From NCBI GenBank assembly GCA_017454015.1, contig JAFTDW010000060.1, positions 1 to 64,000 on the forward strand: DNA of 64,000 bases, read 5' to 3'. Source of the stretch: Bacteroidales bacterium. GTDB lineage: Bacteria > Bacteroidota > Bacteroidia > Bacteroidales > P3. A program made the position numbers and the translations under genes. Shown here in pieces: positions 55,674-64,000 of the stretch; the first letter of the stretch is position 1; every line of letters starts with the position of its first letter. The notes under the pieces are model-generated. The model was given only the letters and a program-made list of their open reading frames with translations. It was not told the DNA's origin and ran no database searches.

Positions 55674-56908
55674 AAACAGCACAACGACTTAAGGATGTAT
55701 ACGATGTATTCGTGATAGAGCTGCAGCGCATTGCCGCCGACAAGGGTGTCATACTCATATTTTTCATAGCCACGTTGCTCTATCCTTTGATATTCGGGGC
55801 TATATACAAAGAGGAGGCCGTGCGCAGATTGCCCATCGCCGTTGTCGACGACAGCCGGTCCGACTACAGCCGTCGTTTCACCCACAAGCTCGATGCCACT
55901 CCCGAGGTTGACATCTGCTACTGCCCAAACACCATGAGAGAGGCCCAACACCTAATGGAGCGGCGCAAAATCAATGGCATTGTATACTTCCCACCCGAAT
56001 ATGCCACCAACCTTGCCATTGGGCGACAGTCAAACCTCTCGCTCTACTGCGACATGAGCAGCTTCCTCTACTACCGCAGTGTCTACTCGGCTGCATCGGC
56101 CACCATGCTCGACGAGATGGAAACCCTTCAGCGCCGAACATACTCCGACAAAGGAGTGGCAGGACTCGATGCATCGACAAAAATAGAGCCAATACCTTTC
56201 GACGATGTCAAACTCTTCACGCCGTCGGCTGGTTTCGAGAGCTTTCTGGTTCCGGCGCTACTTGTAATGGTAATCCACCAGACGCTGTTCCTCGGCATAG
56301 GCATACTGGCCGGCACTACCGTCGAGGACCGCCGCACTCTTGAGATGATACCGCGCCGCCTGCGCCACAAGAGTATATACCGCGTGTCGATAGGCAGAGC
56401 CCTCGCCTATATACTTATATATATACCTGTAGTGGCTGTTGTACTGTTTCTCTTCCCGAAACTCTTTGGGTTGCCTCATATAGGCTCCATGGGAGACATA
56501 TTGCTGTTTCTGCTGCCCTTCATGCTTGCCACCATCTTCTTCTGCATGACTACGGCGGCATTCATCCACCACCGCGACTCTGGAATACTGACACTCTTTT
56601 TCTTCAGCATCATACTAGTGTTCCTTTCCGGCATAGTGTGGCCGCAAGAGGCCATGCCCGACTTTTGGCGCCACTTCTCATACATTTTCCCGTCGACCCA
56701 CGGCGTGCAAGGTTACGTGCGACTCAACAGCATGGGCGCCGGACTTCGCGATGTGCGTTTTGAGTACCTCATGCTTTGGGGGCTTGCCGGTTTTTATTTC
56801 ATCACCACAATCACCCTTACCTATCTGGAAAACTACCGCCATCTGAAACGAAGCGAGCTCCACCGCCGCATACACCTCCAGTGGACTCTGCGTCAGGCTA
56901 AAAAGTAA
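55670..56908 (+). CDS. ABC-2 type permease 2 of the same exporter
   Basis: The 412-aa product is a paralog of the preceding permease, with the same layout: N-terminal helix, periplasmic domain beginning RLPIAVVDDSRSDYSRRFTH, and C-terminal helices with FLSGIVWPQEAMPDFWRHFS. The pair would form a heterodimer. Confidence 0.87.
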   Translation: MKTAQRLKDVYDVFVIELQRIAADKGVILIFFIATLLYPLIFGAIYKEEAVRRLPIAVVDDSRSDYSRRFTHKLDATPEVDICYCPNTMREAQHLMERRKINGIVYFPPEYATNLAIGRQSNLSLYCDMSSFLYYRSVYSAASATMLDEMETLQRRTYSDKGVAGLDASTKIEPIPFDDVKLFTPSAGFESFLVPALLVMVIHQTLFLGIGILAGTTVEDRRTLEMIPRRLRHKSIYRVSIGRALAYILIYIPVVAVVLFLFPKLFGLPHIGSMGDILLFLLPFMLATIFFCMTTAAFIHHRDSGILTLFFFSIILVFLSGIVWPQEAMPDFWRHFSYIFPSTHGVQGYVRLNSMGAGLRDVRFEYLMLWGLAGFYFITTITLTYLENYRHLKRSELHRRIHLQWTLRQAKK

Positions 56909-57166
56909 CGCAACCCAGCAAACAATTGACGCACGGGGCGCATTTGTCATATATTTTATAACTCGTTGCATAATAGCACTTCGGCGTATTGCCTCAACAA
57001 GCCGTTTTTGTCAATGCGCGTGTCTCTGAATCTATTATCTGTAATGTAGCTGGGCAAAGATGCCAACACACTGTTTTTCAGCAGGTGACGAACATTGCAC
57101 AAAAACAAAGATGTAGAGATTTCGGATCTTTGTAGTTTTTCGGTCATTTTTTACGTTATTATATAC
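56909..57166 (+). other. Gap before the ECF sigma operon
   Basis: No gene is supported. A GATCTTTG at 57125-57132, one base from TAnnTTTG, may be the -7 box of the sigma gene. A 63-codon frame on the minus strand (56956-57147) has no family resemblance I can name. Confidence 0.3.
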
Positions 57167-57634
57167 GTGATAACAAACGCTTCCTTCGATGCTCTGCTCC
57201 ACCGTTATCGAGGACTGCTCTTCACACTCTGTCGACGGTATCAACGGCGAGGCACTACTATTGAAGACCTTTTGCAAGAGGCCTCGGTTGCCTTATGGGT
57301 TAAACGTGAACAACTATGCTCAATGCCAGTGAATCCCAGACAAGCCGTATTGGTGTGGACGATAGCCCGCAACGCCATAATCGACGAGCTAAGGCGCACA
57401 CCAAAGAACGAGGCACTGCCAGAAGGTTATGGAGCAGCAGACGATGATCGCAGCAAAATGCACGAGTTGCGTGAACGCATATCACTGCTGCCCGAACCCG
57501 ACCGAACAATAGTGTCTATGCAACTTGAAGGATACAGTTACGAAGAAATAGCAGAAAGCCTCGAAATGACAGAAAAAAACGTGAGCGTTAGGTTAGTAAG
57601 AATCAAAGATAAAATAAGAAAGGAATGGACATGA
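57167..57634 (+). CDS. ECF-type RNA polymerase sigma factor
   Basis: The 155-aa product (from GTG 57167) has region 2 (SFDALLHRYRGLLFTLCRRY, then IEDLLQEASVALW) and region 4 (LLPEPDRTIVSMQLEGYSYE, then VSVRLVRIKDKIRK). ECF factors direct polymerase to a small regulon, usually under an anti-sigma factor. An upstream ATG at 57095 adds 24 residues of hydrophobic sequence not typical of the family. The last 10 bases overlap the next gene. Confidence 0.88.
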   Translation: MITNASFDALLHRYRGLLFTLCRRYQRRGTTIEDLLQEASVALWVKREQLCSMPVNPRQAVLVWTIARNAIIDELRRTPKNEALPEGYGAADDDRSKMHELRERISLLPEPDRTIVSMQLEGYSYEEIAESLEMTEKNVSVRLVRIKDKIRKEWT

Positions 57635-57909
57635 TGTCAGAACAAGAATTCGACGCATTGTGGCAACGCGCAGAAGCGGCACCGCATACCGCACGCTTAT
57701 TGGCGGAATACCCTGCATGGCGTCGCAACCGTAGCCGCACTTTGGTGGCGGCTTCGCTGATTACCGGGGTTGCCATAGTCATATCTCTACTTAACAATCA
57801 GCAGTATAGGGCAACAGACGACAACTACACCGTTGCCTACTGCAACCAGCCCGACATTGCAGACCAATATTGGGTTGACATGGCCAACACTCTGCTAATG
57901 GAATATTAA
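57625..57909 (+). CDS. Small single-helix membrane protein after the sigma factor
   Basis: The 94-aa product has a cytoplasmic N-terminus of about 37 residues, one transmembrane helix (TLVAASLITGVAIVISLL) and a short periplasmic tail. Position and topology match a small anti-sigma factor, but no zinc-binding HxxxCxxC or other anti-sigma motif is present, so this role is inference. Confidence 0.7.
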   Translation: MDMMSEQEFDALWQRAEAAPHTARLLAEYPAWRRNRSRTLVAASLITGVAIVISLLNNQQYRATDDNYTVAYCNQPDIADQYWVDMANTLLMEY

Positions 57910-57922
57910 CAGGAAATTGAAG

Positions 57923-58348
57923 ATGAGAAAAATATTGTTATTGATATTGCCGCTGGCGTTTTGGGCGGGGTGCTCTCGTCCGGATACCAATCCGCCCGAA
58001 AGCGCACTCTACCGGCAGTATGCTGCACAGCATGACCTGAAAGTAGCACAGGTCAACGGCTTCAAGCTCTACGACACGGTGCGCGTGGACGTGGTGATGT
58101 TACAGGCTGAGAATGAACAATCTTGGCTGCGGCTGACTGAGGAATTCGACATCCGCGGCGAAGAAGGGACAGTGAGTTGGCTCGGCAATATTGACACACC
58201 AACCATACGCACGCAGTGGAACGGAAGCCCCGTGATGCGCGTCATAGCCTCTCACGACAAACATACCATAGGCTTCTACCGGCTCGACAACGAGACCCAG
58301 TACGATGCTTTGATTGATTACCAATTAAGAAAAATGAAAAATGAATAA
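57923..58348 (+). CDS. Small lipoprotein of the sigma operon
   Basis: The 141-aa product has a lipoprotein signal (LAFWAGC, Cys17) and an alpha/beta-type body of about 120 residues with no family I recognise. It starts 13 bases after the previous gene and overlaps the next by 8, so it is in the sigma operon. Confidence 0.75.
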   Translation: MRKILLLILPLAFWAGCSRPDTNPPESALYRQYAAQHDLKVAQVNGFKLYDTVRVDVVMLQAENEQSWLRLTEEFDIRGEEGTVSWLGNIDTPTIRTQWNGSPVMRVIASHDKHTIGFYRLDNETQYDALIDYQLRKMKNE

Positions 58349-59168
58349 CAAAATGAAAAAATCATTAAGACTTACCCTATTGTTAACGACACTGGTCGCT
58401 GGCTTCGTTTCTTGCGAGAAAGACAACCCTAACAACAACAGCGTGGGCAACGACCCCGTGGAACGTGTCATCGTATACACTGTTGGAGACAAAGAAAACC
58501 GTGTCAGCTTGAAAACAGAGGCGGAGTGGGACAATACTATAGACCAGTTATGTGATCAGGTGCAAAGCGGCAACGAAATTTCCTTCTATAATATAAGCCA
58601 CGCAACCCTTTATCAAAAGAACAAGCGCGATGGTGCCAAAGAGAGCAGAACCATCAGGACCGCTAACCGCGAGGAGATAAAGCATTGGATGAAAGAGATG
58701 GAGAGACAGGGGCTAACGGTGAGAGTCTCATACGACAACGTCTCTGGCTCATGGCACGGTGAGGCATACGCTACAGCACCCGTCAACAACACTATGAGCA
58801 CAATACTTGGCACATGGCATTTCAAACGCACCGTAGTGTCTCAATTAGATACTGACGGACACTTGTATAACAGCAATGTCTACGAACCTGAATCAAACGG
58901 TGGATCTATGTATTACACCTTCTCGTCAGACGGCACGATAGCACTAACCATAAACAGTATGGATGGCTTCACGGCCACAGACAATGGGACATGGACTATT
59001 TCAAACGACGGTGTACTCCATAGCGAGCTACTGCCAAACGGTGAATATTGGTACGTAAACTGGATTACACCAAACACCATGATCCTCTCCCACTCCAACT
59101 TTGGCACAGAAACCGACAGTACCTACTACCAACTTCATTTCGAATCAATTACCACTATTGATAATTAA
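58341..59168 (+). CDS. Lipoprotein with a lipocalin-like C-terminal domain
   Basis: The 275-aa product has a lipoprotein signal (LVAGFVSC, Cys23) and a C-terminal half that starts STILGTWHFKRTVVSQLD and continues YYTFSSDGTIAL and GTWTISNDGVL, the strand pattern of Bacteroidota lipocalin-like domains. The middle is charged. It may sense or bind envelope lipids or peptides; function is not known. ATG 58353 is an alternative start. Confidence 0.75.
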   Translation: MNNKMKKSLRLTLLLTTLVAGFVSCEKDNPNNNSVGNDPVERVIVYTVGDKENRVSLKTEAEWDNTIDQLCDQVQSGNEISFYNISHATLYQKNKRDGAKESRTIRTANREEIKHWMKEMERQGLTVRVSYDNVSGSWHGEAYATAPVNNTMSTILGTWHFKRTVVSQLDTDGHLYNSNVYEPESNGGSMYYTFSSDGTIALTINSMDGFTATDNGTWTISNDGVLHSELLPNGEYWYVNWITPNTMILSHSNFGTETDSTYYQLHFESITTIDN

Positions 59169-59264
59169 AATTTATCTGTCAGTGTAGTTTTTTGCTCGTT
59201 ATTTACGTCTTTATAAGCGAGTACAATTCAAAAAAACCAAACGTTTTCGTTCAGCAAGAGCAGT

Positions 59265-59313
59265 GGAAGCTTGCTTACACTGCCGCAGCCAGAAAACGAC
59301 TCATGAAATGGAA
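59265..59313 (-). repeat. Dispersed 48-bp repeat, copy 3
   Basis: On the minus strand it begins TTCCATTTCATGAGTCGT and matches copy 2 with two differences. It ends 21 bases before the lipoprotein ATG at 59335, and its orientation to the downstream gene is the same as for copy 2 and its symporter gene. Confidence 0.85.
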
Positions 59314-59334
59314 CAATCAAAAAAAATCATCACT

Positions 59335-59886
59335 ATGAAGAAACAAATTTTTATCGCTGCCGCTGCAGCACTGTTCCTCTCCTTCACAGCCTGCCAGAAG
59401 GATGAAAACATTGTCTCTAACGACACTCCGCTGATTTCCGACTCCAACATCCGCGTGAAGACCACTTCCGACCTTAACAACACCGACTGGTCCAGCACCA
59501 TGATGTATTCCGAGTTTCTCTTTAACATGCTGGGTATAGACACTACCTGCATGCAAGGCATGGATGACGACACCCTTACCTTCGGTCTGAACTTCGACGG
59601 CACATTTGCCCACTTCTCATTCCCCGATAATATCGAGGCATACGGCGGTGACGAAGGCCAACTTACACGAATCTACGGTGTGTCCTATGCATACTCCTAC
59701 AATGGTAACACCCATATTGGATACCTCGACGGCGTAGCCGATGATGAAGACGGCAACAGCACTCCTACACAGTTGCAGTTCACTTATGACGACGCAACCG
59801 ACACCATCACAATCGTGCTACCCATGGCTTACGCAGAAGACGGCACACCGGTCAACATCACTTTGGTGTTCCATCGAAACGAATAA
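59335..59886 (+). CDS. Hypothetical lipoprotein
   Basis: The 183-aa product has a lipoprotein signal (LFLSFTAC, Cys20) and a beta-rich acidic body (NNTDWSSTMMYSEF, LTFGLNFDGTFAHFSFPDN) similar in style to lipocalin-like proteins. ATG 59335 gives the signal peptide; an in-frame GTG at 59263 would read through the dispersed repeat and is not likely. A terminator follows. Confidence 0.78.
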   Translation: MKKQIFIAAAAALFLSFTACQKDENIVSNDTPLISDSNIRVKTTSDLNNTDWSSTMMYSEFLFNMLGIDTTCMQGMDDDTLTFGLNFDGTFAHFSFPDNIEAYGGDEGQLTRIYGVSYAYSYNGNTHIGYLDGVADDEDGNSTPTQLQFTYDDATDTITIVLPMAYAEDGTPVNITLVFHRNE

Positions 59887-59913
59887 CAATCTTAAATCAA
59901 TATATTATAAACC

Positions 59914-59947
59914 AGAAGCACCAGCGCAAGTCTGGTGCTTCTTTTAT
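59914..59947 (+). terminator. Terminator of the lipoprotein gene
   Basis: AGAAGCACCAG (59914-59924) and CTGGTGCTTCT (59932-59942) form an 11-bp stem with loop CGCAAGT, followed by TTTATAT. Confidence 0.88.
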
Positions 59948-59980
59948 ATAGAGTTTTATCACTACTATTTATAAACGAGA

Positions 59981-60523
59981 TCATTCAACCTCTTGCAATG
60001 CGCCGGTCTCAGAATCTATTATAAAGCCTCTCACTGTAATGTCGCAGGGCATGAGTGGGTGGGTGCGGATTGTCGCAACCGTGTTTCTTACCGACTCCTC
60101 GGTCTCTTTGAAGCCTTCGAGCCACTTGTTGAGGTCTATGCCACATCTGCGTATGGTGTCGAGCATCTTGTCTGTGATGCCCCTGGCGAGCATGGCATCA
60201 TGGAAGTGGCTGTAACTCATGTTACAGGCGCCACAGTTGGAGTGGGCTACCACCATGATACTGTCCACCCCCAGTTCATAGACAGCGACCACAAGACTGC
60301 GGATTGCCGAATCGAAAGGGGTCATGACAAACCCTCCGGCGTTCTTGATAATCTTGGCGTCGCCGTTGCGCAGCCCGAGAGCCGCTGGCAGCAACTCCGT
60401 GAGGCGTGTATCCATACACGACAATACGGCGAGCTTCTTGTCGGGGTACTTGTCGGTGACATATTTCTCGTAGCCTTTTTCGGCAACAAATCTCTTATTG
60501 TATTCTATTATCTGGTCAATCAT
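59981..60523 (-). CDS. Beta-carbonic anhydrase
   Basis: The 180-aa product has zinc ligands Cys36 (SCMDTRL), His94 and Cys97 (AHSNCGAC), and the Asp38-Arg40 dyad. It hydrates CO2 to bicarbonate and a proton. I chose ATG 60523 (MIDQIIEYN); 60535 adds four residues. It follows the symporter by 16 bases on the same strand. Confidence 0.9.
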   Translation of the reverse strand: MIDQIIEYNKRFVAEKGYEKYVTDKYPDKKLAVLSCMDTRLTELLPAALGLRNGDAKIIKNAGGFVMTPFDSAIRSLVVAVYELGVDSIMVVAHSNCGACNMSYSHFHDAMLARGITDKMLDTIRRCGIDLNKWLEGFKETEESVRNTVATIRTHPLMPCDITVRGFIIDSETGALQEVE

Positions 60524-60539
60524 GGTAATACACATTTCT

Positions 60540-61760
60540 TTACAACTTGTCCCCCACCCTCTTCTGCATCACAATGGCGCACGAGGCATCGCCTGTGACC
60601 GACATGACAGTGCGACCCATGTCGATGATGCGGTCAATGCCGGCGGCGACTGCCACACCCTCTACCGGTATGCCTGCCGAGGCGAAAACCATAGCCATCA
60701 AGGCAAGGCTTCCGCCTGGGATGCCGGGGGTGCCTATGGATGCCACCGTGGAGGCAAAGGCTATGGCAAGGTACTGGCTTATAGTGAGGTCTATGCCGCA
60801 ACAGGTGGCGATAAAGACCGATGCCACGCCGAGGTAGATTGCCACGCCGTCCATATTGATTGTAGCGCCCAGCGAGAGCACAAAACGCCCTACGTCTTTG
60901 CTTACGCCAAGCCGCTCAGTGCATTGCATGGTGTACGGCAACGTAGCCACTGACGAGTCGCTGGAGAAAGCAAACAGCATTGCAGGCTGCATATCCTTGA
61001 AGAACTTTAGCGGAGAGAGTCCGCCTAATAGCCCCACCGCCGAGGAATAGACCACACCGGCATGTATCACAAAGCAGGAATAGGCCAACAACAGCAGCGC
61101 GGCATAGGAGCCCAGCACCGACGGACCGTTGTCGACCACCACGGGCGTCAACATACAGAACACGCCAATTGGTGCCAGTGTCATGATATACTCCAATATT
61201 TTGCCAACCACGTCGTTGAGGCTGAGAGTAAGCTTACGCGCCATCTCACCCTTCTCCCCTACATGAACCATGGCTATGCCGAAAAAGAGGGCTATGACTA
61301 TAACCTGCATCATAGACATGGTGCTCATCGGCGTGATGATATTGCTCGGAAACATATTGACAATCTGCGACATCACCGACATCTGCGGCACTTCAATACT
61401 CTCAGCAGCTTCAGATGGAGCGATATGGATTGTCGGGATAACACCTTTAAATAGGCTTGGCACCACAAGCCCCAGCGTGACGGCAAAGAGCGTCGTTGCC
61501 ATGAAATACAGCAAAGCACGCAACCCGAGCCGCCCAACCTTTGATATGTCGTTCATCGACAAGATGCCTGCCATTACTGAGAAGAGCACCAGCGGAACAA
61601 CAATGAACTTCAAGAGGTTCAAGAAGATAACTCCGAAAGGCTTAATATAGCTGTTGACAAAAACGGCATGGTCGCGCAGCAACATACCGACCGGCACTGC
61701 AAGCAACAGTGCCATGCCAATCTGCGCCGTTAGGGACAATTTCTTCCTGAACAACTTCAA
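60540..61760 (-). CDS. Dicarboxylate/amino acid:cation symporter (DAACS family), second copy
   Basis: The 406-aa product has the HP1 serine motif FSSDSSVATLPYTM, the NMDG motif ATINMDGVAIY in helix 7, HP2 GTPGIPGGSLALM and the helix 8 motif DRIIDMGRTVMSVTGDASCA. These are the standard glutamate/aspartate/dicarboxylate transporter elements, clearer than in the copy at 16787. It lies between proS and the carbonic anhydrase in one operon. Confidence 0.93.
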   Translation of the reverse strand: MKLFRKKLSLTAQIGMALLLAVPVGMLLRDHAVFVNSYIKPFGVIFLNLLKFIVVPLVLFSVMAGILSMNDISKVGRLGLRALLYFMATTLFAVTLGLVVPSLFKGVIPTIHIAPSEAAESIEVPQMSVMSQIVNMFPSNIITPMSTMSMMQVIVIALFFGIAMVHVGEKGEMARKLTLSLNDVVGKILEYIMTLAPIGVFCMLTPVVVDNGPSVLGSYAALLLLAYSCFVIHAGVVYSSAVGLLGGLSPLKFFKDMQPAMLFAFSSDSSVATLPYTMQCTERLGVSKDVGRFVLSLGATINMDGVAIYLGVASVFIATCCGIDLTISQYLAIAFASTVASIGTPGIPGGSLALMAMVFASAGIPVEGVAVAAGIDRIIDMGRTVMSVTGDASCAIVMQKRVGDKL

Positions 61761-61769
61761 TTCAAGACA

Positions 61770-63242
61770 TTAATATGCACGGGCAAAGAGCACCCTGCGG
61801 TGACTTGGCTTGCCGCTGTACACGCACTTGCCCTCTTCCTCGGGGGCGTCGAAAGGTATGCAGCGAATTGTGGCCTTGGTTAGTTCCTTGATACGTTCTT
61901 CGGTCTCGGTGGTGCCGTCCCAGTGGCAGAGCAGGAAACCGCCCTTCTCTATCTCGCTGGTGAACTCATCCCAGCTGTCTACCTTGCGCGTCACCGAGGT
62001 GCGGTAGTCGGCGGCTTTGCGCAGAAGGTTTTTCTGAATTTCTTCGAGCAGTTGCTCCACATGTTCGGCTATACCTTCGAGGGGCATGGTGACCTTTTCG
62101 AGTGTGTCGCGGCGGCAGACCTCGCAGGTGCCATTCTCCATGTCGCGCGGACCTATGGCGATACGAACAGGCACACCCTTGAACTCGTATTCGTTGAACT
62201 TCCAGCCCGGTTTGTACTCCAAGCGGTTGTCGTACTTCACAGTGAGCCCTTTTTGCTTAAGTTGTTCAATGACAGGTGCAATATGAGCGTCGAGTTCGGG
62301 CATCTGAGAGTCGTTCTTGCAGATAGGCACTATGGCCACCTGTATGGGGGCTAGCTTAGGCGGCAGCACAAGGCCGTTGTCGTCGCTATGGGTCATGATG
62401 AGGGCACCCATAAGCCGGGTGGATACACCCCACGAGGTAGCCCACACATACTCGTTGCGGTTCTCTTTGTTGAGGAACTGCACCTCGAAAGCCTTGGCAA
62501 AATTCTGACCGAGAAAATGCGATGTACCAGCCTGCAAAGCCTTGCCGTCCTGCATCATAGCCTCTATGCAGTAGGTGTCGATAGCACCTGCGAAACGCTC
62601 GTTGGGCGACTTCACACCTTTAATGACAGGCACCGACATCCAGTTTTCTGCGAAGTCGGCATACACTTCAAGCATCCTGCGAGCCTCGGCCTCGGCTTCT
62701 TCGCGTGTGGCGTGGGCGGTGTGCCCCTCCTGCCACAGAAACTCGGCGGTACGCAGGAACATTCGGGTACGCATCTCCCAGCGCACCACGTTGGCCCACT
62801 GGTTGCAGAGTATAGGCAAGTCGCGATACGACTGTATCCAGTTCTTGTATGTGCTCCATATAATGGTCTCCGAGGTGGGACGCACAATAAGCGGCTCTTC
62901 GAGCTCCGCCTCGGGGTCCACCACCACGCCCGTGCCGTCGGGGCTGTTCTTCAAACGGTAGTGTGTAACCACGGCACACTCTTTGGCAAAGCCTTCCACA
63001 TGGTCGGCCTCGCGGCTGAGAAACGACTTGGGAATAAAGAGCGGGAAATATGCGTTGACATGGCCCGTGGCCTTGAACATGTCGTCGAGGGCTCGCTGCA
63101 TCTTCTCCCAGATAGCGTAGCCATAGGGTTTGATGACCATACATCCGCGCACTGCACTGTTCTCTGCAAGGTCGGCGCGAACCACAAGTTGATTATACCA
63201 TTCCGAGTAATTTTCGGCGCGGGTTACAAAATCTTTTGCCAT
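61770..63242 (-). CDS. proS: Prolyl-tRNA synthetase, archaeal/eukaryote-type
   Basis: The 490-aa class II enzyme has [37 protein letters not shown] (motif 2 region), the [13 protein letters not shown] stretch and a C-terminal Cys-rich domain. It lacks the bacterial-type editing insertion, so it belongs to the short ProS group (type 3). It charges tRNA-Pro. Confidence 0.96.
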   Translation of the reverse strand: MAKDFVTRAENYSEWYNQLVVRADLAENSAVRGCMVIKPYGYAIWEKMQRALDDMFKATGHVNAYFPLFIPKSFLSREADHVEGFAKECAVVTHYRLKNSPDGTGVVVDPEAELEEPLIVRPTSETIIWSTYKNWIQSYRDLPILCNQWANVVRWEMRTRMFLRTAEFLWQEGHTAHATREEAEAEARRMLEVYADFAENWMSVPVIKGVKSPNERFAGAIDTYCIEAMMQDGKALQAGTSHFLGQNFAKAFEVQFLNKENRNEYVWATSWGVSTRLMGALIMTHSDDNGLVLPPKLAPIQVAIVPICKNDSQMPELDAHIAPVIEQLKQKGLTVKYDNRLEYKPGWKFNEYEFKGVPVRIAIGPRDMENGTCEVCRRDTLEKVTMPLEGIAEHVEQLLEEIQKNLLRKAADYRTSVTRKVDSWDEFTSEIEKGGFLLCHWDGTTETEERIKELTKATIRCIPFDAPEEEGKCVYSGKPSHRRVLFARAY

Positions 63243-63303
63243 GTTGTTATTATAAAAATGATATTAAAAAATAAAAATCACACGCTGTTACATGATTTTT
63301 TCG

Positions 63304-63311
63304 TAATTTTG
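63304..63311 (+). promoter_or_regulatory. -7 box (TAATTTTG) for the gene at 63365
   Basis: TAATTTTG fits TAnnTTTG and lies 53 bases before the ATG at 63365. Confidence 0.55.
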
Positions 63312-63364
63312 CATTACTCACAGCGGCTTGCAAAGTTACGAAATTTATAGCAATTATCAACAAA

Positions 63365-64000
63365 ATGAGAGAAATATTATTGCTTTTGGCCTTGGCAATA
63401 CTCACCTACGGCGGCACAATATGGGGTCAGGAGAAGCAAACTGTCGACACTATAGAATGTCCTGTCGTAGGATTTAATTTCGGCACCATAGTGCCTGGCG
63501 GCGGTGGCAACGACGGCATGAGAAGCCTCTACAAACCGCCCTACCTCAGCTTCGGCCTCGACGCTTTCTACAAGTACAGCAACGGGTGGATCGTAAGCCT
63601 CGACGGCAACCTGTTCTTCGGCAACGACAACCTCAAAGACCGCATGTCGCGAATGCCCAATGTCTACACACGCGACAGCATCATAGTAGGCACCAACGGT
63701 ACCGACGCAGTGGTAACATGCTACAACCGCGGCATTTCCGTCAACGCCGGTGTGGGGCGTGTGCTGTTCAGCAATGCCAAGAACCCCAACTCAGGCATGC
63801 TGTTGCTGCTTAAAGGCGGGTGGCTGCAGAACCAGACCATCTTCATGCAGAACGATGTCAACGCCCCTCAGATCGACGGCGACTACGCCTACCTCTACGA
63901 CCACCAGCGGCGCGGCTTCGCCCTCACCGAGGGCATTGGCTACTGGTTTATGGGCAACCACCGCAACCTCGCCAACTTCTACATCACGCTGCAAGTGTCG
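63365..64000 (+). CDS. Probable outer-membrane beta-barrel protein, cut at the window end
   Basis: From ATG 63365 the frame is open for 212 codons to the right edge. A signal peptide (ILLLLALAILTYGGTIWGQ) is followed by alternating beta-strand segments rich in Tyr and Gly (YLSFGLDAFYKYSNGWIVSL, SVNAGVGRVLF). This fits a Bacteroidota outer-membrane barrel. The C-terminus is missing, so the family is not clear. Confidence 0.7.
   Translation, partial: MREILLLLALAILTYGGTIWGQEKQTVDTIECPVVGFNFGTIVPGGGGNDGMRSLYKPPYLSFGLDAFYKYSNGWIVSLDGNLFFGNDNLKDRMSRMPNVYTRDSIIVGTNGTDAVVTCYNRGISVNAGVGRVLFSNAKNPNSGMLLLLKGGWLQNQTIFMQNDVNAPQIDGDYAYLYDHQRRGFALTEGIGYWFMGNHRNLANFYITLQVS

Noticed and set aside
56956..57147. 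63-codon minus-strand frame before the sigma factor
   Set aside because: It has no promoter, no start context and no family resemblance; its overlap with the probable sigma promoter makes it doubtful.
59263..59334. Extended N-terminus of the lipoprotein, or a small peptide CLHCRSQKTTHEME
   Set aside because: The frame runs through the dispersed repeat; copy 1 does not keep it, and ATG 59335 gives a proper lipoprotein signal.

Overview
The window is from a Bacteroidota genome, most likely the order Bacteroidales; I cannot name the family. Evidence: repeated TAnnTTTG -7 promoter boxes, weak Shine-Dalgarno signals, many lipoproteins with a Cys near residue 18-25, a C-terminal type IX secretion (T9SS) sorting domain at 46294-47490, an archaeal-type short ProS, and a very short AtpC. 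Coding density is high, with many ATGA or TGATG stop/start overlaps.

Layout. 1-4850: a redox locus with a flavodoxin lipoprotein, a DUF362 lipoprotein, an out-of-frame rubredoxin remnant, an FMN reductase-like protein, an unknown exported protein, and a truncated second copy of the DUF362 gene. 4824-7209 (-): an RsmI-like methyltransferase, a PflX-like radical SAM protein and an unknown 260-aa protein, coupled by ATGA overlaps. 7320-11994: an amino-acid fermentation block (methionine gamma-lyase-like enzyme, carbamate kinase, ornithine carbamoyltransferase, AspT-like transporter). 11996-16795: ABC-F ATPase, lipoprotein, DnaB, and an SMR guanidinium-type exporter. 16787-24302: dicarboxylate symporter, an AAA/DUF234 ATPase with a 39-bp palindrome in its leader, a transglutaminase-like lipoprotein, GNAT and acyltransferase-3 genes.

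24400-26950 is the accessory part: AT-rich, with an antitoxin/PIN-toxin pair whose toxin is frameshifted, a long nested hairpin element, a hexapeptide-repeat acyltransferase, mosaic hairpin repeats and a dinD pseudogene with two in-frame TGA codons. 27088-43051 is housekeeping: groEL/groES, atpC/atpD, dprA, an orphan histidine kinase, a LolCE-like permease, tpiA, argS, an acyl-ACP thioesterase whose 3' end has expanded into an 81-bp tandem repeat, a TPR protein and gyrA. 43650-56908 holds clpC with an overlapping T9SS cargo gene, a ZIP transporter, a large AsmA protein, and a TolC-HlyD-(ABC-2)x2 exporter with no ATPase. 57167-59886 is an ECF sigma factor followed by a small membrane protein and three lipoproteins. 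59981-64000 holds a beta-carbonic anhydrase, a second dicarboxylate symporter and proS in one operon, and the start of an outer-membrane-type protein.

Most of the window is ordinary. The less explained signals are repeats and structured DNA: a 48-bp dispersed element (three copies), the hairpin mosaics, the 39-bp palindrome, the nested hairpin at 25268-25390, the 81-bp tandem array, and a sigma-54-like element upstream of groESL. I did not find a convincing new multi-gene system; the ECF sigma operon and the structured element are the best places to look.
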